Assembly: GCF_030817355.1 (NCBI RefSeq)
Contig: NZ_JAUSZH010000001.1
Location: 620,001 to 684,000 of the forward strand
Length of the DNA stretch: 64,000 nt
Origin: Streptomyces sp. V1I1
GTDB taxonomy: Bacteria > Actinomycetota > Actinomycetes > Streptomycetales > Streptomycetaceae
Reading direction: 5' to 3'
Shown here: piece after piece, positions 42,627 to 51,584 of the stretch
How positions within the stretch are numbered: position 1 is the first letter of the stretch
Layout of the letters: every line of letters starts with the position of its first letter
The notes under the pieces: model-generated
What the model saw: the letters and a program-made list of their open reading frames with translations, nothing else
Told to the model about the DNA's origin: nothing
Database searches by the model: none
Position numbers and translations under genes: made by a program

Positions 42627-44209
42627 GCACGGACGCCGGCCCAGGGCCGGACCCCACCGGACCCGCCGGCGCCGCCCGGACCCAGAGCCAGCACGACGAC
42701 GATGCGCTCGGCGTACTCGGCTACCGTCCGGAACTGAAGCGGACCCTCGGCAACTTCCACACCTTCGCCGCCGGGATCAGCTACATCTCGATCCTGACCG
42801 GCACCTTCCAGCTGTTCTACTTCGGCGTCAGCTTCGGCGGCCCGGCGTACTGGTGGTCCTGGCCGATGGTCTTCGCCGGCCAGCTGATGGTGGCGCTGTG
42901 CTTCTGCGAGCTCGCCGCCCGCTACCCGGTTGCCGGGTCCGTCTACAACTGGTCCAAAACCATGGGCGGCCCGCACATCGGCTGGCTCGGCGGCTGGATG
43001 ATGATGACGGCCACCATGGTCACGCTGTCGGCCGTGGCGCTCGCCTACCAGATCACGCTGCCGCAGATCGACGACTGGTTCCAGTTCGTGGGTGACGGGA
43101 GCGGCAAGACCGACGCGGCCGCCAACGCCGTTCTCCTCGGCACGGTGCTCATCCTCTTCTCCACCGTGGTCAACGCCTTCGGTGTCCAACTCATGGCGCG
43201 CATCAACTCGGCGGGTGTGTTCATCGAGTTGATCGCCGCGGTCGCACTCATCGTCTTCCTGGCGGCACACATCACCCGCGGTCCCAGCAGCGTCCTGACC
43301 GAGACGTACGGGCTCGGCAGCGGCCAGACCCTCGGCTACTTCGGCGCGTTCCTGACGGCGTCGCTGGCCTCGGCGTATGTGATGTACGGCTTCGACACGG
43401 CGTCGTCGCTCGGCGAGGAGTCGCACGACCCGAGCCGCAACGCGCCCCGCGCCATCCTGCGGGCTCTGATCGCGTCCTTCATCATCGGCGGTCTGATCCT
43501 GCTCTTCGCCCTCATGGCGGTGCCGGATCTGTTCGCCAAGGAGCTGTCCACGGCCGGTCTGCAGTACGTCGTCCTGGAGACGCTCGGTTCGACGATCGGC
43601 GAGATCTTCCTGTGGTGCGTGGTCATCGCGATCACCGTCTGCGTACTGGCCGTGCAGGCCGCCGGCATCCGGCTGATGTTCGCCATGGCCCGGGACAACA
43701 ACCTGCCCGCGGGCTCACTGCTCGCGCGGGTCAGCCCGCGCTTCAAGACGCCCGTGGTGCCCGCCGTAGTGATCGGCGTCGTGGGTGTCGTCATCCTCGT
43801 CATCAACATCAACCAGCCGCAGATCTTCTCGGTGATCACCAGCATCGCGATCATCATGATCTACGTGGCGTATCTGCTGGTCACCACGCCCATGCTGATC
43901 CAGCGGCTGCGCGGCACATGGCAGCCCGCCGAGGGAAAGTTCTCGCTCGGCAGGTTCGGACTGCCCGTCAACATCATCGCCGTGCTGTGGGGCGTGGCCA
44001 TGTCGATCAACCTTGCCTGGCCGCGCGCCGAGGTCTACAACGCGACCGGTCCGCAGCACTGGTACCTGCGCTGGGGCGCGTTCCTGTTCGTCGGCGCGGT
44101 CGCACTCGGTGGCTTCGCCTACTACTGGTTCGTGCAGCGGCACCGCACCGGCGTACTCGCCGAGCACCGCGCCGTCGTCGAGGACGCGGCGCCGCCCGCC
44201 ACCTCCTGA
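42623..44209 (+). CDS. APC-superfamily amino acid/amine permease
   Basis: 528 residues, about 12 TM helices. HTFAAGISYISILTGTF, AARYPVAGSVYNWSK and SAYVMYGFDTASSLGEESHDPSRNAPRA-type region (YGFDTASSLGEE) fit the amino acid/GABA/choline (ACT) permeases. Placed between an aldehyde dehydrogenase and choline oxidase it most likely imports choline or a related amine. 23 bp before codA. Confidence 0.87.
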   Translation: MSTDAGPGPDPTGPAGAARTQSQHDDDALGVLGYRPELKRTLGNFHTFAAGISYISILTGTFQLFYFGVSFGGPAYWWSWPMVFAGQLMVALCFCELAARYPVAGSVYNWSKTMGGPHIGWLGGWMMMTATMVTLSAVALAYQITLPQIDDWFQFVGDGSGKTDAAANAVLLGTVLILFSTVVNAFGVQLMARINSAGVFIELIAAVALIVFLAAHITRGPSSVLTETYGLGSGQTLGYFGAFLTASLASAYVMYGFDTASSLGEESHDPSRNAPRAILRALIASFIIGGLILLFALMAVPDLFAKELSTAGLQYVVLETLGSTIGEIFLWCVVIAITVCVLAVQAAGIRLMFAMARDNNLPAGSLLARVSPRFKTPVVPAVVIGVVGVVILVININQPQIFSVITSIAIIMIYVAYLLVTTPMLIQRLRGTWQPAEGKFSLGRFGLPVNIIAVLWGVAMSINLAWPRAEVYNATGPQHWYLRWGAFLFVGAVALGGFAYYWFVQRHRTGVLAEHRAVVEDAAPPATS

Positions 44210-44232
44210 CCTCCCTCGATCCTGGAGACGCG

Positions 44233-45795
44233 ATGTCCGCACAGAGCCCCGCCCACGAGTTCGACTATGTGGTGGTCGGCGGCGGCACGGCCGGCGCCGT
44301 CATCGCCGCGCGCCTGACCGAGAACGCTGACGTCAGCGTCTGCGTACTGGAGGCGGGGCCCTCGGACGTCGGTGACGACAACATCCTCCGGCTCGACCGC
44401 TGGATGGCCCTGCTGGAGTCCGGCTACGACTGGGACTATCCGGTGGAACCGCAGGAGAACGGCAACAGCTTTCTGCGGCACGCCCGGGCCAAGGTGCTCG
44501 GCGGCTGCTCGTCGCACAACTCCTGCATCGCCTTCTGGGCACCGGCCGAGGACCTCGACGAGTGGGGCGCGATGGGCTGTACGGGCTGGAGCGCCAAGGA
44601 CTGTTTCCCGCTCTACCAGCGCCTGGAGTCCAATGACGCGCCCGGGGAGCACCATGGCCGCTCGGGACCTGTCACCATCCGCACCGTACCGCCGAACGAC
44701 CCGTGCGGCAGGGCACTGATCGCCGCCTGCGAGGCGGTCGGCATCTCCACCACGCCGTTCAACAGCGGCACCACGGTGGTGCGCGGGGTGAACTGGTTCC
44801 AGATCAACGCCCGTCCGGACGGCACCCGTTCGTCCGCCTCGGTGTCCTATCTGCACCCCGTTCTCGGCAAGCGGCCGAACCTGGAATTGCGCACCGAACT
44901 GCAGGCCAAGCGGCTGCTGTTCGGCGGCGACGGGCGCTGCACGGGTGTCGAGTACCTGGAGCCCGACACCATTCACAGCGGGTCGGTCTCGGCGCGCCGC
45001 GAGGTGATCGTCTCCTGCGGCGCCATCGACTCGCCGAAGCTGCTGATGCTGTCGGGCATCGGACCTGCCGGGCATCTGCGGGAGTGCGGGGTCGATGTGC
45101 GGGTCGACTCCCCCGGGGTCGGCTCCCGTCTCCAGGACCACCCGGAGGGCGTGATCATGTGGGAGGCGAAGCAGCCCATGGTCACCTCGTCCACGCAGTG
45201 GTGGGAGATCGGCATCTTCGCCGACACGGAACCGGGTCTGGACCGGCCCGACCTGATGTTCCACTACGGCTCGGTGCCGTTCGACATGAACACCTACCGG
45301 CGCGGCTACCCGACGTCCGACAACGCCTTCTGCCTCACCCCGAACGTCACCCGCGCCCGCTCGATGGGCACGGTGCGGCTGCGCACCCGTGACTTCCGGG
45401 ACAAGCCGAAGGTCGACCCGCGCTACTTCACGCACGAGCACGACATGAGGGTGATGACGTACGGCCTTCGGCTCGCGCGCAAGATCGCCGCCCAGGCCCC
45501 GATGGCGGAGTGGGCCGGCAAGGAGCTCGCTCCCGGGCAGGCGCTGCAGTCCGACGAGGAGCTGTTCTCGTACATCCGCGAGACCCACAACACCGTCTAC
45601 CACCCGGCGGGCACGGTTCGGATGGGCGCGGCGGACGACGCGGACGCGCCGCTCGATCCGCAGCTGCGGGTCAAGGGCGTCAGCGGGCTGCGGGTGGCCG
45701 ACGCGTCCATCATGCCGTTCCTGACGACGGCCAACCCGTGCATCACGACGATGATGATCGGCGAGAAGTGCGCAGATCTGATCAAGTCGGCCTGA
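44233..45795 (+). CDS. codA: Choline oxidase (GMC flavoprotein)
   Basis: 520 residues, closely resembling Arthrobacter choline oxidase along its length. FAD motif VVGGGTAGAVIAARL; the FAD-linking histidine H96 in GGCSSHNSCIAFW (equivalent to H99); YDWDYPVEPQENGNSF; KQPMVTSSTQWWEIGIF; HYGSVPFDMNT; and catalytic H457 in VYHPAGTVRMG and N501 in TTANPCITT. It oxidises choline to glycine betaine with O2, producing H2O2, in two steps. GGAGACG site before ATG 44233. With the permease and aldehyde dehydrogenase it would provide betaine as osmoprotectant or carbon/nitrogen source. Confidence 0.9.
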   Translation: MSAQSPAHEFDYVVVGGGTAGAVIAARLTENADVSVCVLEAGPSDVGDDNILRLDRWMALLESGYDWDYPVEPQENGNSFLRHARAKVLGGCSSHNSCIAFWAPAEDLDEWGAMGCTGWSAKDCFPLYQRLESNDAPGEHHGRSGPVTIRTVPPNDPCGRALIAACEAVGISTTPFNSGTTVVRGVNWFQINARPDGTRSSASVSYLHPVLGKRPNLELRTELQAKRLLFGGDGRCTGVEYLEPDTIHSGSVSARREVIVSCGAIDSPKLLMLSGIGPAGHLRECGVDVRVDSPGVGSRLQDHPEGVIMWEAKQPMVTSSTQWWEIGIFADTEPGLDRPDLMFHYGSVPFDMNTYRRGYPTSDNAFCLTPNVTRARSMGTVRLRTRDFRDKPKVDPRYFTHEHDMRVMTYGLRLARKIAAQAPMAEWAGKELAPGQALQSDEELFSYIRETHNTVYHPAGTVRMGAADDADAPLDPQLRVKGVSGLRVADASIMPFLTTANPCITTMMIGEKCADLIKSA

Positions 45796-45827
45796 GTGAC
45801 GATCAATTGACCGGCCGTCGCGCTCGC

Positions 45828-45867
45828 GCAACAGGTCGTGCCGTACATCGTGCAACCTGGCTGCAAC
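45828..45867. promoter_or_regulatory. CAAC-type repeats before the ExaC-like gene
   Basis: GCAAC at 45828 and TGCAAC at 45851 and 45862 (last two 11 bp apart) lie 70-110 bp before the start. A possible activator site for the GAF regulator; weak evidence. Confidence 0.3.
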
Positions 45868-45937
45868 GTCCGGGCTCCTAGCCTCGCGGCGAGCGCCGTC
45901 CAAAGGCGGGCGGCACCCTCACCGGGAGGCCATGGAG

Positions 45938-47461
45938 ATGACCCGATACGCAGCGCCGGGCAGCGACGGCGCACTCGTCTCGTACCAGTTCCGCTACGAC
46001 CACTGGATCGGCGGCGAGTACATACAACCGGCCCGCGGCCAGTACTTCGAGAACCCGAGCCCGGTCAACGGCCGCCCCTTCACCGAGATCGCCCGCGGCA
46101 CCGCCGAGGACGTCGAGCGCGCCCTGGACGCGGCGCACGCGGCAGCGCCCGGCTGGGGCCGCACCTCGGCCGGCGACCGCGCCACGATCCTGCTGCGGAT
46201 CGCCGACCGGATGGAGTCCCATCTGGAGGAGCTGGCGGTCGCCGAGAGCTGGGAGAACGGCAAGCCGGTCCGCGAGACGCTGGCCGCCGACATCCCGCTG
46301 GCCATCGACCACTTCCGCTACTTCGCGGGCGCCCTGCGCGCCCAGGAAGGGTCGCTCAGCGAGGTCGACGACGACACCATCGCGTACCACTTCCATGAGC
46401 CGCTCGGCGTCGTGGGCCAGATCATCCCCTGGAACTTCCCGATCCTGATGGCCACCTGGAAGCTGGCACCCGCACTGGCCGCGGGCAACGCGGTCGTACT
46501 CAAACCGGCCGAACAGACCCCGGCCTCCATCCACTTCTGGCTGAGCCTGGTCGCCGATCTGCTGCCGCCGGGAGTCCTCAACATCGTCAACGGCTTCGGC
46601 GTGGAGGCAGGCAAGCCGCTCGCATCCAGCCCGCGCGTCGCGAAGATCGCGTTCACCGGGGAGACCACCACGGGGCGGCTGATCATGCAGTACGCCTCCG
46701 AGAACATCAAACCCGTCACCCTCGAACTCGGCGGCAAGTCGCCGAACATCTTCTTCGACGACGTCTCGGCGGCCGACGACGACCTGCGCGACAAGGCGCT
46801 CGAAGGTTTCACGATGTTCGCCCTCAACCAGGGCGAGGTGTGCACCTGCCCCTCACGCGCACTGATCCAGCGCGGCCACTACAGCGAGTTCCTGGAAGCG
46901 GGCATCGCCCGCACCGAACAGATCGTGCCCGGCCACCCCCTGGACACCGACACGATGATCGGCGCACAGGCCTCCAACGACCAGCTCCAGAAGATCCTTT
47001 CGTATCTGGACATCGGCCAGCAGGAGGGCGCGAAGATCCTGACGGGCGGTCAGCGAATCGAGTACGACGGCGAACTGGCGGGCGGGTACTACGTCCAGCC
47101 CACGGTCTTCGAGGGCGACAACCGGATGCGGGTCTTCCAGGAGGAGATCTTCGGCCCGGTCGTCGCTGTCACGTCCTTCGTGGACTTCGACGACGCGATC
47201 AAGACGGCGAACGACACGCTGTACGGGCTCGGCGCGGGCGTGTGGACGCGGGACATCAACACGGCGTACCGGGCGGGGCGCGCCATCCAGGCGGGGCGGG
47301 TCTGGACGAACTGCTACCACGCGTATCCGGCGCATGCGGCGTTCGGCGGCTACAAGCAGTCCGGGATCGGCCGGGAGAACCACAAGATGATGCTGGAGCA
47401 CTACCAGCAGACGAAGAACCTTCTGGTCAGCTACTCGCCGAAGAAGCTCGGCTTCTTCTAG
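45938..47461 (+). CDS. Acetaldehyde-type aldehyde dehydrogenase (ExaC/AldB class)
   Basis: 507 residues. ATG 45938 is preferred over 45932 because GGGAGG is 8 bases upstream. [49 protein letters not shown], catalytic Cys in [45 protein letters not shown]. The C-terminal sequence is diagnostic of the ExaC/AldB (acetaldehyde, induced by alcohols) branch. It has its own promoter region (142 bp) and strong terminator, so it is a separate unit from codA. Confidence 0.92.
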   Translation: MTRYAAPGSDGALVSYQFRYDHWIGGEYIQPARGQYFENPSPVNGRPFTEIARGTAEDVERALDAAHAAAPGWGRTSAGDRATILLRIADRMESHLEELAVAESWENGKPVRETLAADIPLAIDHFRYFAGALRAQEGSLSEVDDDTIAYHFHEPLGVVGQIIPWNFPILMATWKLAPALAAGNAVVLKPAEQTPASIHFWLSLVADLLPPGVLNIVNGFGVEAGKPLASSPRVAKIAFTGETTTGRLIMQYASENIKPVTLELGGKSPNIFFDDVSAADDDLRDKALEGFTMFALNQGEVCTCPSRALIQRGHYSEFLEAGIARTEQIVPGHPLDTDTMIGAQASNDQLQKILSYLDIGQQEGAKILTGGQRIEYDGELAGGYYVQPTVFEGDNRMRVFQEEIFGPVVAVTSFVDFDDAIKTANDTLYGLGAGVWTRDINTAYRAGRAIQAGRVWTNCYHAYPAHAAFGGYKQSGIGRENHKMMLEHYQQTKNLLVSYSPKKLGFF

Positions 47462-47469
47462 GGCCAAGA

Positions 47470-47510
47470 AGAGGGCGCCTGAACTGGGCTGCTGCCGTCA
47501 GGCGCCCTCT
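47470..47510 (+). terminator. Terminator of the ExaC-like gene
   Basis: Perfect 13-bp stem AGAGGGCGCCTGA with its complement, 15-base loop, 8 bp after the stop. Confidence 0.85.
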
Positions 47511-47547
47511 GCGCTATCCGATTGCAAAGCAGCCCGGATTGCGTCGA

Positions 47548-47932
47548 CTATCCCAACTCCTCCCACCGGTCTCCCACTCCTGACCAGCAGTTGCGGACCA
47601 GTCGCGGACCAGATCCGGCACTCAGCCCTGGGGAATTGGCGTAGTGCCGGAAGAGGACTTCAATGCTCTGCCCGGCTCGGCCCGCGCATTCGGCCGGGGT
47701 CCACGTCAGAGTGCAGCCAGAGGGAGATCCCGGCGTGCCGAAGGTCGTAAGGCCTCGTGGCAGCCGGCCGTTCGGCGCCACGCCGAACCGGTCGATGTGT
47801 GATCTCAGCGTGCTCACGAAGGAGGGCGGGATCGGCACGGGCCGCGTGGCCTTGGCAGCGCGTCGTTTTGGGGAGTGCGCTTCATAGACCTCACCGTCGT
47901 CGGTCCACTCCTTGCCGGAGGTTACGACCCCG
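47548..47932 (-). pseudogene. Tyrosine recombinase (integrase) remnant
   Basis: On the minus strand: GKEWTDDGEVYEA, KRRAAKATRPVPIPPSFVST, LRSHIDRFGVAPNGRLPRG in one frame, then YDLRHAGISLWLHSDVD in another, then PAECAGRAGQSIEVLFRHYA back in the first. These are the middle, the box II (LRHA) and the terminal (GQSIEVLFRHY) portions of a Streptomyces phage-type integrase. The N-terminal SAM-like domain, the R1 region and a stretch before LRHA are missing. Inactive. Confidence 0.75.
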
Positions 47933-47995
47933 CCCCGTCAGGTTGAGCATGCCTCACCCCGCCTCCGGGAGGTGCCCCCAGCCGCTGTAGGACGT

Positions 47996-48910
47996 TCAGT
48001 ATGCGGCTGTGCCTTCCCGCGGCGGTACCACGATCAGAGGGCAGGTCGCCTGATGGAGGAGCACGTGGCTCACCGAGCCGAGCAGCATGCCGCGAAAGCC
48101 GCCGAGCCCGCGGGACCCGACCACCAGGCACCGCGCATTTGCGGCCGTGTGGGCCAAGACCCGCGCCGGGTGGCCATACCTCACCCGATAGTCAACCTCA
48201 ACCTCCGGGTACTTCTCCCGCCAGCCCGCTGTCGCTTCCGACAGCTCGGTCCTGGAGCGATTCTCGACATCGGCCCGCTCGCCGCCTACCGCCCGCTCGC
48301 GATGCAGGTAGCGCACCATGACCGCCCGCAGCCGAGCCCCGGACACCGCGGCCTCTTCGAAGGCGAACGCCATGGCATCGCGGGAATTGGCGGACCCGTC
48401 GACCCCCACGACGACCAGGGGCGGCTCGCCGACGGCATGCTCGGGTTCGCGGGCCACCACTACCGGGCACCCGGCATGGGCAGTGAGGGTGACCCCAAGG
48501 GGGGAGACGGTGAACAGCTGCTCCGCCACGTTCAGCCGCTTCGCACCCACCACCAACAGAGCGGCATCCGCACCCTGTTCCACCAGCACCCGGGCTCGCG
48601 GACCGTCAGCGGAACGCGCCTCGACCTCCAAGCCCGGATGGCGTGCGTGGACGAACTCCACAGCCTCACGCAGCACCGCCTCTCCGCCGGACCGGAAATG
48701 GGCGCTCCAGGTGCGCTCCGGGTGGGGGACGTGGGGGTCGGGGTCTGCTCCCGGCGGCCATTCCAGCGCGTGTACCAGCCGCAGCGGCAGTTGCCGAAGC
48801 GCGGCTTCGTCCGAGGCCCAGGCAAGGCCGGTTCTGCTTGCGTCGGATTGGCTGACTCCGGCGACTACGGGCATACGCCCGTGGGCATGGGGGGCGGGGG
48901 CCGTAGGCAT
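47996..48910 (-). CDS. Universal stress protein, tandem domains
   Basis: 304 residues from ATG 48910 (AAGGAGAG upstream). Two USP domains: residues about 10-155 (VVAGVSQSDASRTGLAWASDEA) and 165-304 (VVVGVDGSANSRDAMAFAFEEA). The ATP-binding motif GxxGx9GS is intact only in the second (GSRGLGGFRGMLLGS); the first reads GAKRLNVAEQLFTVSPLG. Tandem USPs are typical members of DosR/OsdR-type hypoxia-dormancy regulons. A perfect palindrome at 49008-49022 lies about 98 bp upstream. Confidence 0.9.
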   Translation of the reverse strand: MPTAPAPHAHGRMPVVAGVSQSDASRTGLAWASDEAALRQLPLRLVHALEWPPGADPDPHVPHPERTWSAHFRSGGEAVLREAVEFVHARHPGLEVEARSADGPRARVLVEQGADAALLVVGAKRLNVAEQLFTVSPLGVTLTAHAGCPVVVAREPEHAVGEPPLVVVGVDGSANSRDAMAFAFEEAAVSGARLRAVMVRYLHRERAVGGERADVENRSRTELSEATAGWREKYPEVEVDYRVRYGHPARVLAHTAANARCLVVGSRGLGGFRGMLLGSVSHVLLHQATCPLIVVPPREGTAAY

Positions 48911-49257
48911 CTTGGCTCTCTCCTTCACTGTGACAGCGCCGGCATACCGGCCCCATCAGCCTCGCCGCATCGCCCGCCACACGCGAGGGCCATCAGGTGC
49001 CCGCCGGGGGACCACTGGTCCCGGCTTGAGGCGCACCCCAGATGTCGCGGCCGTGCCCAGCCCCCCGCACGTGACTTGGTGGGACCGCCATTCCCCCACC
49101 AGCCGACAGATCGAACGACAGCCGGACACCCCGGGAGCGGGCCCGGCGAACCGACGGGCCGCCATATCGTCGGGTCTTCTCCCGGCCTCAGCGAGCCAAA
49201 GGTGAGCATGCGGACGTGTCGCAGGAAGAGTTCACGTCTCGCTCGTGACGCATCTCC
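48911..49257. other. Intergenic region upstream of the first USP gene
   Basis: No gene is supported. It contains the GGGACCA-C-TGGTCCC palindrome at 49008-49022 and runs into the start-less USP remnant. Confidence 0.5.
49008..49022. promoter_or_regulatory. Perfect palindrome, candidate stress-regulator box
   Basis: GGGACCA C TGGTCCC, flanked by GCC and GGC, a dyad resembling the GGGAC...GTCCC layout of DosR boxes. It precedes the USP gene at 47996-48910. Assignment is inference. Confidence 0.4.
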
Positions 49258-49575
49258 GCCTCGGCCTTCACCTACCTGCCCGTGTTCGATGCCGGACTGC
49301 AGGACGACATCAGTGCCCAGGTGGCTCAGGCGCACGGCGACATGCTGCTGCCGTGGCGGCAGAAGTTCCACACGGTGGACGTGGTCGAGAAGCCGGTCCC
49401 GGGTTCTGCTACGCGGCAGCTGTCGGCGGCCGCCGAGGGCGCCGATCCGGTGGTGGTCGGCCGGTCGCATCCGGCGCGGTCCGCTGGGGCCCGCACATCG
49501 GCCATGTCGCCCATGCCGTCATCGAACACGCCGCGTCGCCCGTCGCCGTGGTGGCCCACGACTGGCCGGCCGCGG
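49258..49575 (+). pseudogene. Universal stress protein remnant
   Basis: A C-terminal USP domain without its start: DISAQVAQAHGDMLLPWRQKF, DVVEKPVPGSATRQL, EGADPVVVGRSHPAR in one frame; near 49487 the match moves to another frame for GPHIGHVAHAVIEHAASPVAVV. Lacks the N-terminal domain and contains a frameshift. A third USP-like fossil on the opposite strand is at 50978-51405. Confidence 0.7.
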
Positions 49576-49580
49576 CCCAA

Positions 49581-49620
49581 ACCGAACCGCCCTGGACGGA
49601 CCCGTCCAGGGCGGTTCGGT
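49581..49620. terminator. Long perfect hairpin between convergent USP sequences
   Basis: A 19-bp perfect stem (ACCGAACCGCCCTGGACGG and complement) with a 2-base loop. It lies between the plus-strand USP remnant and the minus-strand USP gene ending at 49661, so it can terminate both directions. Confidence 0.85.
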
Positions 49621-49660
49621 GTAGCAGGGGGGGCCGGCGCGTGGTCCCATGCGCGCGGTG

Positions 49661-50530
49661 TCAGGGGTGCGGTACGACCGCGACCGCACCGGGCGCGTGG
49701 TGGAGAACAGCATGGGTAACTGAGCCAAGACGGCGCAGGCCCGTGTCGTGGGTGCGGCGTCCGACGACCACGAGGCTCGCGCGGCCGCTCTTGGACAGCA
49801 GAACCTCCGAGGCTGCGCCGATCTCGACATGCTCGATGACATCCACATCGGGGTACTTCTGGCGCCAGGGCCCCAGGGCGTCGGCCAGGATCTCCTTGTG
49901 CAGCGGCTCCAAGCCACCCGCCTGATCGGCCAGCCACATCGATCCCGGACTCCAGGACAGGACCGACGGGATGCTCCAGGCGCGTACAGCTCGAAGCGTC
50001 GCTCCGCGTTCGGCGGCAGCCGCGAAGGCGAACTCGAGGACTGGTCCGCCGGCTTCCTCTGCTTCCTGGACGCCGACGACGACCTCGTCGAAGCGCTGTT
50101 GCACTGTGGTCTGCCTCGGCCCGCGCACCATGACGACCGGCCCGGTCGCCTGGCGCAGCACCTGCAGAGACACAGAACCGACCAGATAGCCGGTCAGCGT
50201 GCCGTAGCCGCGAGAGCCCAGCACCAGCATCTCGGCCCGCGCGGCTTCGGCGACGAGCGTCGGTACGGGGTCATCGACCAGCAGCTCGGTAGTGACGTTC
50301 AGGTCCGGGTACACCTTGGCCACGCGGGCTTCCGCCTCGTTCAGCACGTTGCGCACCCACCGCTCCTCCATAGCACGGTCCCCGATGTACACCGTGTCGG
50401 TGCCGCGCCACACCCAGGCGTGCACCAGGCGCAGGTCCATCCCCCGGCCTGCCGCCTCGTGCGCCGCCCAGTCCGCGGCGGCGAGGGCGTGGTCTGTTCC
50501 GTCCAGTCCAACGGTGATGGTGCCAGGCAT
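49661..50530 (-). CDS. Universal stress protein, tandem domains
   Basis: 289 residues. First domain TVGLDGTDHALAAADWAAHEAAG with an intact ATP motif GSRGYGTLTGYLVGS; second domain VVVGVQEAEEAGGPVLEFAFAAA with a degenerate one (GRRTHDTGLRRLGS). This is the reverse of the first USP gene, in which the C-terminal domain is intact. Starts ATG 50530 with GGAGGCGACC upstream. Same regulon type. Confidence 0.9.
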   Translation of the reverse strand: MPGTITVGLDGTDHALAAADWAAHEAAGRGMDLRLVHAWVWRGTDTVYIGDRAMEERWVRNVLNEAEARVAKVYPDLNVTTELLVDDPVPTLVAEAARAEMLVLGSRGYGTLTGYLVGSVSLQVLRQATGPVVMVRGPRQTTVQQRFDEVVVGVQEAEEAGGPVLEFAFAAAAERGATLRAVRAWSIPSVLSWSPGSMWLADQAGGLEPLHKEILADALGPWRQKYPDVDVIEHVEIGAASEVLLSKSGRASLVVVGRRTHDTGLRRLGSVTHAVLHHAPGAVAVVPHP

Positions 50531-50625
50531 GGTCGCCTCCCGGTGGTGCCGCCGCGGTCAGTATTCGCGACGGACTTGCTGACTTCGTGAGGTAGACGAT
50601 TACAGAGGAGGGACCGGCGGTGCCT

Positions 50626-50639
50626 GGGCCGATCGTCCC
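50626..50639. promoter_or_regulatory. GGGCCGATCGTCCC near-palindrome
   Basis: Dyad with one mismatched pair about 96 bp upstream of the USP gene at 49661-50530, with a further GGGACC at 50610. Possible shared regulator site for the USP genes. Confidence 0.35.
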
Positions 50640-50735
50640 TGGCCCGGGTCCTCTCGGCCCTGTTCCACGCTGTACCGACCACCGCAGAGCCGGGAACGAT
50701 CCCTGCACCGCGCTCGGGCCCCTACGCAGTCGGGG

Positions 50736-50930
50736 CTACGACCGGCGTCTCCCCTCGTCGTGCGAACGTCGGCCGCACGTGGGGGGGAGCGCCACCAGCT
50801 CGCGGGCGATGGCCTGCGCCCAGGAGCGGATCCGCTCACGGTCACGGAAATCCCCGCCTCGCCCGGTCGGCCGCTTCTCCCGAGTCGCGATCGCATGCAA
50901 GTGATCGCGCAAGTCCGCCCAAACCGGCCG
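50736..50930 (-). pseudogene. Flavodoxin-domain protein, C-terminal remnant
   Basis: One minus-strand frame ends with GRGGDFRDRERIRSWAQAIARELVAL before the stop, which is the characteristic C-terminal helix of Streptomyces flavodoxin/menaquinol-dehydrogenase-like proteins. (Positions about 50770-50850.) No flavin-binding loop or start exists upstream. Such flavodoxins often neighbour USP genes. Confidence 0.5.
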
Positions 50931-50977
50931 TGACTGACCCCCGCGCTCGCCGCCCCATACAGATTTCGCGACGCATC

Positions 50978-51405
50978 TCAGGCGTCCTGCCCGGAGCTGA
51001 CAGCCGGGACCGCAACGGCTGAGCCGGATCGCCCCAACAGGTCTGCCGCCACAGTGCCGTTCGGCCGTGCGGCAACCTCGTCGGGGCGGACATCGGCGCC
51101 TCGATATTGCCGCTGACCACAGGGACCAGTCTCTGCGGTCAGCGCCGGAACGGGACAGCCTGTCAGCCGTACGGCCTCGACCCGCAGTCGGGGACACCGG
51201 CAGGTGATGGCGGCGGCGGGACACCCGGGCAGCGCCTCGGGGCGATACGGCCAGAGGTCCGCAAGGTCGGCCCTGGACCACGGGGAACCATGGACGACCC
51301 GCAACGGCAGCCGGCGAAGAGCAGCTTCCCGAGCCGTCCAGTCCGCGGCGCCAGCGCTGCATGACGATCCGTCAACTCCAACTACCACACTGCGCGTCGT
51401 GACGG
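50978..51405 (-). pseudogene. Universal stress protein remnant with internal deletion
   Basis: Reads TTRSVVVGVDGSSCSAGAADW, LRRLPLRVVHGSPW, SRADLADLWPYRPEALPG, VPALTAET, then jumps directly to VRPDEVAARPNGTV. Lost: the ATP-binding loop between LTAET and VRPDE. The expected start codon position reads GTC, so there is no clear start. Non-functional. Confidence 0.6.
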
Positions 51406-51499
51406 TCCACCTTCCGTCGGCCGGAGAGCAGGGCCTCCACCCGATTCCACCTTCGGTCGCGAGCGTGCCCCTCGGGCGGGGGCCTTTCGGACCGCAGAG

Positions 51500-51515
51500 G
51501 GGGCCTGGCGGCCCC
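51500..51515. promoter_or_regulatory. GGGGCC-TGGC-GGCCCC dyad before the third USP gene
   Basis: Six-bp arms with a 4-bp spacer, 70 bp before ATG 51585. Similar in style to the GGG...CCC dyads before the other USP genes. Confidence 0.3.
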
Positions 51516-51584
51516 TGCCCCATTTGCTCGGCGCGGGTGAAGCTGCTGCCAGGAACACAACAGCCCAAGCAGGAGGTATTACTC

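Noticed and set aside
47461..47560. tRNA gene or attachment core next to the integrase remnant
   Set aside because: No cloverleaf or anticodon arm could be folded; the hairpin is a simple terminator.
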